NCBI RefSeq assembly: GCF_025751535.1 | Contig: NZ_JAOWLC010000002.1 | Coordinates: forward strand, 248,001 to 312,000 | Length of the DNA: 64,000 nucleotides | Source: Lentibacter sp. XHP0401 | GTDB lineage: Bacteria > Pseudomonadota > Alphaproteobacteria > Rhodobacterales > Rhodobacteraceae | Direction: 5' to 3' | Shown here: positions 58,979-64,000 of the stretch, in pieces | Position numbering within the stretch: position 1 is the first letter of the stretch | Layout of the letters: every line of letters starts with the position of its first letter | Program-made: the position numbers and the translations under genes | Notes under the pieces: model-generated | The model's database searches: none | What the model was told of the DNA's origin: nothing | What the model saw: the letters and a program-made list of their open reading frames with translations, nothing else

Positions 58979-60388
58979 ATGAGTGATATTCTGATTGTAG
59001 ATGACGAACGCGACATTCGGGAGCTTATCTCGGATATTCTGGAAGACGAGGGCTATTCTACACGGCTCGCGGGCAACTCTGACGACGCGATGAAGCTGAT
59101 ACACGAGGCGCGGCCAGGGCTGCTTATTCTCGATATCTGGCTGAAAGACAGCAAGATGGATGGGATAGACATCCTGAAAGCCGTGAAGACAGATTATCCT
59201 GAAGTGCCTGTTGTGATTATTTCGGGGCATGGCAATATCGAAATTGCTGTCGCTGCTATCAAACAGGGGGCTTACGATTTTATCGAGAAGCCCTTCAATA
59301 TTGACCAGTTGCTTGTTGTGATCCGCCGCGCAATGGAAACCTCGCGGTTGCGCCGCGAGAATATCGAGTTGAAGCGCAAGGACACTGTGCCATCAGAAAT
59401 GATCGGCAATTCTGCTGCCTTCCGCGCGATGCAGGGGCAGCTCGACAAGGTGACAAAATCAAATGGGCGGGTCATGCTGACAGGACCTTCAGGCTCCGGC
59501 AAAGAAACGGCAGCACGCTATATTCATATGAACTCCAACCGCGCCAATGCGCCGTTTGTGACAGTGGGCTGTGCCGCTATCGAACCCGAGCAAATGGAAA
59601 ACCTGCTCTTTGGTCGCGAGAGTGCTGAAAAGGGCGTCGAACTCGGATTGTTGGAAGAGGCCAACGGCGGAATTATCTATTTTGACGAAATCGCCGATAT
59701 GCCGCTTGGCACGCAAACCAAAATTTTACGGGTGCTCGTGGATCAGCAGTTCCTGCGCGTGGGCGGTGCCAATAAGGTGAAGGTTGATTTGAGGGTTGTT
59801 TCATCGACCGCCAAAATACTTGAAACCGAAGTCGCAGAAGGCCGCTTCCGTGAAGAGCTTTACCACCGTCTCAATGTTGTTCCGATTGCGGTTCCTTCGC
59901 TGGAAGAGCGGCGCGATGATATTCCAACATTGGCGCAATACTTCATCGAACGTTTGCAAAAAGAACAAGGGCTGACTGCGCGGGTGATTTCGGACGATGC
60001 GCTGGCGCTTTTGCAAACCATGACTTGGCCTGGAAACCTGCGCCAACTTAAAAACATGATCGAACGCTTGCTCATTATGGGAGCCGGTGGCGGTGAAATT
60101 ACAGGTAAGGAACTTTCAGTGGGTGACGTTGCGCAAACGGGTGAGCAGAACGGCAAGATTGTTTTGCCCAGCGTGATGGCGACACTGCCTTTGCGCGAAG
60201 CCCGAGAAGAGTTCGAGCGCGAGTATTTGCTGACTCAGATCAATCGCTTTGGTGGAAACATCTCGCGGACTGCACAGTTTGTCGGGATGGAGCGCTCGGC
60301 CTTGCACCGCAAGCTAAAATCGCTTGGCGTTGTGACGTCAAACCGCTCTGGCGCTCGGGTGGCGCTGCATGAAGATGAAGAAGAATAG
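58979..60388 (+). CDS. ntrX: Response regulator NtrX, atypical AAA domain
   Basis: NtrX pairs with NtrY. The 469-residue protein has a receiver domain (Asp8, Asp9 and phospho-acceptor Asp52 in LILDIWLKD), an AAA domain with Walker A TGPSGSGKE and Walker B IIYFDEIADMP, and a Fis-type helix-turn-helix (GNISRTAQFVGMERSALHRKLKSL). As usual in Alphaproteobacterial NtrX, the GAFTGA motif is missing: LLFGRESAEKGVELGLLEEANGG stands in its place, so sigma-54 activation is doubtful. I chose the ATG at 58979 (MSDILIVDD) after GAAGGA. Confidence 0.95.
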   Translation: MSDILIVDDERDIRELISDILEDEGYSTRLAGNSDDAMKLIHEARPGLLILDIWLKDSKMDGIDILKAVKTDYPEVPVVIISGHGNIEIAVAAIKQGAYDFIEKPFNIDQLLVVIRRAMETSRLRRENIELKRKDTVPSEMIGNSAAFRAMQGQLDKVTKSNGRVMLTGPSGSGKETAARYIHMNSNRANAPFVTVGCAAIEPEQMENLLFGRESAEKGVELGLLEEANGGIIYFDEIADMPLGTQTKILRVLVDQQFLRVGGANKVKVDLRVVSSTAKILETEVAEGRFREELYHRLNVVPIAVPSLEERRDDIPTLAQYFIERLQKEQGLTARVISDDALALLQTMTWPGNLRQLKNMIERLLIMGAGGGEITGKELSVGDVAQTGEQNGKIVLPSVMATLPLREAREEFEREYLLTQINRFGGNISRTAQFVGMERSALHRKLKSLGVVTSNRSGARVALHEDEEE

Positions 60389-60390
60389 CG

Positions 60391-60858
60391 TTACGGCGTA
60401 ACGATTTGCCAAGTGCCGCCTTGATTGTGGATCACGCAAGCTTTGGGTGTGAGCTTGGGCAAGCGTGTTGTTACAGCGGGAGCCGTGCCGCTTTTTACGC
60501 TTTCTTTGCAGGCGGGCAAGCGGGTAAAGACAAAGCCTTTTTTACGCATACAAATGTCAGCAGCATCTTTGCGCAGGGAGGCATTGGCATCCTCGGTTAT
60601 AAACTCGGGTGGCAAAAAGACACCACCTTTCACAACGCAGTTGTTTTTGGCATCGCAAATACGACGCGGCGGGATGTGACGACCGGGGATAACGCGGGTT
60701 ACGTTGCGCACCGGGACATCTTGGGCAGCGGCAATTTTGCAGGTGGTTTCGGAATCTTTTGCCGACTGGACGCTGACGCCTTCCTTGTAATAAAGTCCAA
60801 GGGGGCCGCAACCCGCGAGGGCCAGAGCGGTGATGAGCCAAAGTGCAGAGTGTTTCAT
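60391..60858 (-). CDS. Small lipoprotein of unknown function
   Basis: The 155-residue product has a signal peptide with a lipobox, LALAGCGP (Cys17), so it is probably a membrane-anchored lipoprotein. Five further Cys (for example IPPRRICDAKNNCVVKGG and ADICMRKKGF) suggest disulfide bonds in the periplasm. I recognise no family. It converges on ntrX with 2 bp between the stops and is divergent from trkA. The intergenic region contains a tandem repeat. Confidence 0.75.
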   Translation of the reverse strand: MKHSALWLITALALAGCGPLGLYYKEGVSVQSAKDSETTCKIAAAQDVPVRNVTRVIPGRHIPPRRICDAKNNCVVKGGVFLPPEFITEDANASLRKDAADICMRKKGFVFTRLPACKESVKSGTAPAVTTRLPKLTPKACVIHNQGGTWQIVTP

Positions 60859-60990
60859 AGCGTTCCTTATAAGCCGTGCGTTGACTTTGGGTTAAAAATG
60901 CGGGGAAGTCATGTGCTTACAGCTGGAATTTGTCCATCCGCGCAAAGTTTTGCCGAAAACAGCGGCGCGTTGCTGAACGGACGAATAAAC

Positions 60991-61020
60991 TGACGCCCAT
61001 TGACGCCCATTGACGCCCAA
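60991..61020. repeat. Three tandem copies of a 10-bp unit
   Basis: TGACGCCCAT at 60991-61000 and 61001-61010 and TGACGCCCAA at 61011-61020 follow each other without spacer. They lie 45 bp before the trkA start and 132 bp from the lipoprotein start. Confidence 0.9.
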
Positions 61021-61064
61021 AGGCGCATCTGGCACGAAACCTCATCAAGGTATAGGGATATCCC

Positions 61065-62441
61065 ATGAAGGTTATTATTTGCGGCGCAGGGCAAGTTGGT
61101 TGGCAGATTGCGCGCCATCTCGCGGGAGAAGCCAATGACGTAACGGTCATCGACAGCAACCCCGACCTTGTGCGCCGCGCAATGGATACGCTCGATGTGC
61201 AGGGAATTGCGGGTTTTGCCTCATACCCTGATATTTTGGACAAGGCGGGCGCGCGTGATGCCGATATGGTGATTGCGGCGACGTATTCTGACGAGGTCAA
61301 TATGGTGATCTGTCAGGTGGCCCATTCGATCTTTTCTGTGCCGCGGAAAATAGCGCGTTTGCGCGCGCAAAGCTATCTTACAGCGATTTACTCCGATCTT
61401 TACCGGCGAGATCACTTGCCGATTGATGTTGTGATCAGCCCGGAACGTGAAGTGGCCGAGGCCGCGCTGCGCCGTCTGTCAGTGCCCTCGGCGTTTGACA
61501 TTGAAAACTTCATGGACGGAAAGGTGCAGATGCTAGGCATCCGGATTGCCGCCGATTGTCCTGTGATCAACACGCCTTTGCGCCAGTTGACTGATCTTTT
61601 CTCGACATTGAAAGTGATCGTAATCGGCATCCGCCGCGACGGGCGGCTGTTTGCCCCTGAAGCGGGGGACCAGATTTTTGTAAATGATGAATGCTATCTT
61701 TGCATTGCGCGCGAGGATGTGCCGCGCACGCTTGAAGTGTTTGGCAAAAGTTCGGCCAAACAGGAACGCGTTGTGCTGATCGGTGGCGGCAATGTGGGCC
61801 TGACAGTTGCGCAAGCGCTTGAAAAGCACGAGACGCGCATTCGTGCCAAGGTGATCGAGCGCAACAGAAAGACAGCCGAACATGCCGCCGATGCCCTGGA
61901 ACGCACCATTGTCCTGAACGGGGACGGGCTTGATGCCGCACTGCTTGCGGAGGCTAATATCGAGCGTGCCGATGCTGTGCTGTGTGTGACGGATGATGAC
62001 AAAACCAACCTTTTGGCAGCGGTGCGCGCCAAGAGCGAGGGCTGCCCCATGGCGATTGCTCTCATCAATGACCCTACGCTCATTCCGCTGATGGGGCCGA
62101 TGGGGATTGACGCTTACATCAACCCGCGTGCGACAACTGTCAGCTCGATTTTGCGCCACATCCGCCACGGCCGTGTGAAAGGTGTTTACTCGATCGGAGA
62201 TGCAGAGGCCGAAATCATCGAGGCGGAAGTGCTTTCGACTTCGCCGATCTCAGGACAGGCAATTCGTGATATTGATTTCCCTGAAGGGGTGCTTATCGGG
62301 GCGCTGATGAAAAATGGTAAGGTCATAAAACCACAAGGAGAAACCCGCGTGGAAGAGGGCGATGTGATTGTGCTCTTTGCCATGACAGATGATGTCGCCG
62401 AGGTGGAACGGCTTCTCCAAGTGTCCATCGACTTTTTCTGA
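61065..62441 (+). CDS. trkA: Potassium uptake regulator TrkA
   Basis: TrkA is the cytoplasmic NAD-binding partner that gates the TrkH potassium channel. The 458-residue protein has two copies of a Rossmann (RCK_N) plus RCK_C module, the first starting with VIICGAGQVGWQIAR and the second with VLIGGGNVGLTVAQAL. Each ends in a C-terminal ligand-binding domain. The ATG follows AAGGTATAGGG. The trkH gene lies 5 bp downstream. Confidence 0.97.
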   Translation: MKVIICGAGQVGWQIARHLAGEANDVTVIDSNPDLVRRAMDTLDVQGIAGFASYPDILDKAGARDADMVIAATYSDEVNMVICQVAHSIFSVPRKIARLRAQSYLTAIYSDLYRRDHLPIDVVISPEREVAEAALRRLSVPSAFDIENFMDGKVQMLGIRIAADCPVINTPLRQLTDLFSTLKVIVIGIRRDGRLFAPEAGDQIFVNDECYLCIAREDVPRTLEVFGKSSAKQERVVLIGGGNVGLTVAQALEKHETRIRAKVIERNRKTAEHAADALERTIVLNGDGLDAALLAEANIERADAVLCVTDDDKTNLLAAVRAKSEGCPMAIALINDPTLIPLMGPMGIDAYINPRATTVSSILRHIRHGRVKGVYSIGDAEAEIIEAEVLSTSPISGQAIRDIDFPEGVLIGALMKNGKVIKPQGETRVEEGDVIVLFAMTDDVAEVERLLQVSIDFF

Positions 62442-62446
62442 AGCCG

Positions 62447-63961
62447 ATGATGCGCATCGCCGAAATACCCCTGTTTTTGCAGCTTACGTTGCTGGCCTCT
62501 GTGTCCATGTATGTGCCGGCTGTGCACGCATTGAGCTGGAACAACCATCATGAGGCGCGAGTGTTTTTCTATGCGGGCACACTGGGGTTGTTTGTCTCGG
62601 TCTTGATCGTGATCACCCTGAGTGCTGGCCATGTGCGCAGGCGCGGCGGTTTGGGCAACCTTGCTGCTGTTGTCGCAGCATACTTCCTGCTGCCCTTGAT
62701 GCTCGCCTGGCCATTTTATGAAGCGGTGCAGACCACAAGCTTCATGAATTCTTACTTCGAGATGGTCTCGGCTTTTACCACCACCGGTGCGCCTCTGTTT
62801 GAGCCCGGGCGGCTTTCGGGGACGATGCATTTGTGGCGTGCGCAGGTGGGCTGGCTTGGAGGCTTGTTTATCTGGATTACGGCGGCGGCTGTATTGGCTC
62901 CGCTGGCGCTTGGCGGGTTCGAAGTGACCGCTTCCGCCGAGCCTGGGCGCGGTGATATCCCGCTCGATCGCTATGTTCCGAGCAATGACACAAGGCGCCT
63001 CAAGCGTGGGCTGGAGGGGCTTGCGCCTCTTTATCTAGGTCTCACCGCGGTTTTGGCAGTCTGCCTCATAATCAGTGGGGATACGCCACTTGTGGCCGTG
63101 ATTCATGCGATGTCGACACTCTCGACAAGCGGTATCTCGGCAACAGGAGGGCTTGAGGGGAGCAACTCGGGCATACGTGGCGAGTTTGTTGTATTTCTGT
63201 TTCTGTTCTTCGGTCTTTCTCGGCTGACATTTTCGACCGACACCATCACCACAAGGAGACACGGGCTGCACAATGATCCGGAGTTTCGCATGGGGATGCT
63301 GATTGTTTTCGGGGTGACGCTGCTTCTGTTTGTGCGACACTGGGTTGCTTCTTTTGAGGTGGCTCAGGACGAGAATATTATGGCAGCCTTGCGTGCTCTT
63401 TGGGGCAGCTTCTTTACTGTTATGTCGTTTCTGACCACAACAGGATTTGAAAGTGCCGATTGGGAAGAGGCGCGGGGCTGGTCGGGTCTTGGTGCACCGG
63501 GGCTTATTTTGCTAGGCCTTTCATTGATTGGCGGAGGCGTTGCGACAACGGCAGGGGGCGTTAAACTCTTGCGTGTTTATGCGCTATACCTGAACGGGCT
63601 GCGCGAGATGGAGAGGCTTGTGCATCCTTCTTCCGTTGGACGGGCCAGCAGCCAGAGCCGGCGCATCCGGTCCAAAGGGGCTTATATAGCCTGGATTTTC
63701 TTCATGCTTTTTGCCATCTCGCTCACGGTTGTCATGCTGTTGTTGGCGGCCACAGGAGTAGGCTTCGAGAATGCGACCATTCTCTCGGTTGCGGCGCTTT
63801 CAACAACCGGGCCGCTTGTACATGCGGCGGCAGAGACGCCTATCCTTTTAGGCCAGCTCAGTGTGGCAGCCAAACTTACGCTTTGCGCTGCGATGGTGGT
63901 GGGAAGGCTAGAAACGCTGGCAATCATTGCCATGTTCAACCCGTCTCTCTGGCGCGACTGA
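62447..63961 (+). CDS. trkH: Potassium uptake protein TrkH
   Basis: TrkH is the channel subunit for potassium uptake, with four repeated M1-P-M2 modules forming the selectivity filter. The 504-residue protein has about ten membrane spans; filter-type P segments are seen as SAFTTTGAPLF, STLSTSGISATGG, SFLTTTGFESADW and AALSTTGPLV. The gene starts 5 bp after trkA (ATG 62447) and ends 39 bp before the right edge; no further gene begins in the window. Confidence 0.96.
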   Translation: MMRIAEIPLFLQLTLLASVSMYVPAVHALSWNNHHEARVFFYAGTLGLFVSVLIVITLSAGHVRRRGGLGNLAAVVAAYFLLPLMLAWPFYEAVQTTSFMNSYFEMVSAFTTTGAPLFEPGRLSGTMHLWRAQVGWLGGLFIWITAAAVLAPLALGGFEVTASAEPGRGDIPLDRYVPSNDTRRLKRGLEGLAPLYLGLTAVLAVCLIISGDTPLVAVIHAMSTLSTSGISATGGLEGSNSGIRGEFVVFLFLFFGLSRLTFSTDTITTRRHGLHNDPEFRMGMLIVFGVTLLLFVRHWVASFEVAQDENIMAALRALWGSFFTVMSFLTTTGFESADWEEARGWSGLGAPGLILLGLSLIGGGVATTAGGVKLLRVYALYLNGLREMERLVHPSSVGRASSQSRRIRSKGAYIAWIFFMLFAISLTVVMLLLAATGVGFENATILSVAALSTTGPLVHAAAETPILLGQLSVAAKLTLCAAMVVGRLETLAIIAMFNPSLWRD

Positions 63962-64000
63962 CGCGTGGGCGCAACAGGTTTGCAACTCTCAGGCGTTTGG

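Overview
The window is a stretch of core chromosome from an alphaproteobacterium of the order Rhodobacterales (Roseobacter group). The evidence is the sciP-ctrA pair, a LexA box of the GTTC-N7-GTTC type, the dusB-ntrB-ntrC-ntrY-ntrX-trkA-trkH cluster, a fused ispDF gene, a ccmE/ccmF/ccmH locus and several small families typical of this order (DUF6477, DUF6456, a 3TM holin of the gene-transfer-agent type). Coding density is high. I recognise no tRNA, rRNA, insertion sequence, CRISPR array or integrated prophage.

Layout. 1-4451: end of argC, then ccmE, an endolysin/holin pair and ccmF-ccmH. 4520-11098: an enoyl-CoA hydratase, a small RTX-type protein, gltA, gltX and comEC. 11106-18811: lexA, mnmA, sciP, ctrA, ligA, recG. 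18819-19234: a LexA-box cluster, a 40-residue membrane peptide and a structured 3' region ending in a strong terminator. 19233-28657: NifU-like scaffold, hisI, gluQ, a methyltransferase, trmFO, a dihaem peroxidase, purU, a second hydratase, a PaaI thioesterase, a DUF1127 protein and a MocR regulator with a repeated operator. 28723-40429: rplM-rpsI, a Sel1-repeat protein, a TetR regulator, ppk2, a hydrolase, metA, an unknown P-loop ATPase, two DMT exporters, a FadL-like porin and guaA. 40555-46415: a VOC protein, MgtC, a non-pyrrolysine MttB-family protein, DUF6477, a probable gafA, lipA and a small membrane protein. 46492-50403: an octahaem cytochrome with its cytochrome b behind an FNR-type box, a dihaem cytochrome and hpt. 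50474-63961: ratA, pncC-pgpA-ispDF, then dusB-ntrBC-ntrYX, a lipoprotein and trkA-trkH.

How it works together. Many genes that bear on gene transfer agents (GTAs) sit in this one window although no GTA head or tail genes do. They are the lysis pair, the likely direct GTA activator (gafA), the regulators above it (ctrA, sciP, lexA) and the recipient DNA channel (comEC). CtrA-type motifs (TTAA-N7-TTAA or one mismatch) lie upstream of ctrA, gafA and comEC. The gafA promoter also carries two DnaA-box-like repeats 11 bp apart. The least described element is the SOS-type 40-residue membrane peptide with its structured 3' region between recG and the NifU-like gene.

Limits: functions come from reading motifs and gene order. 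No database search, alignment, folding or genome-wide motif count was run. Start codons were chosen by ribosome-binding site and family N-terminus.
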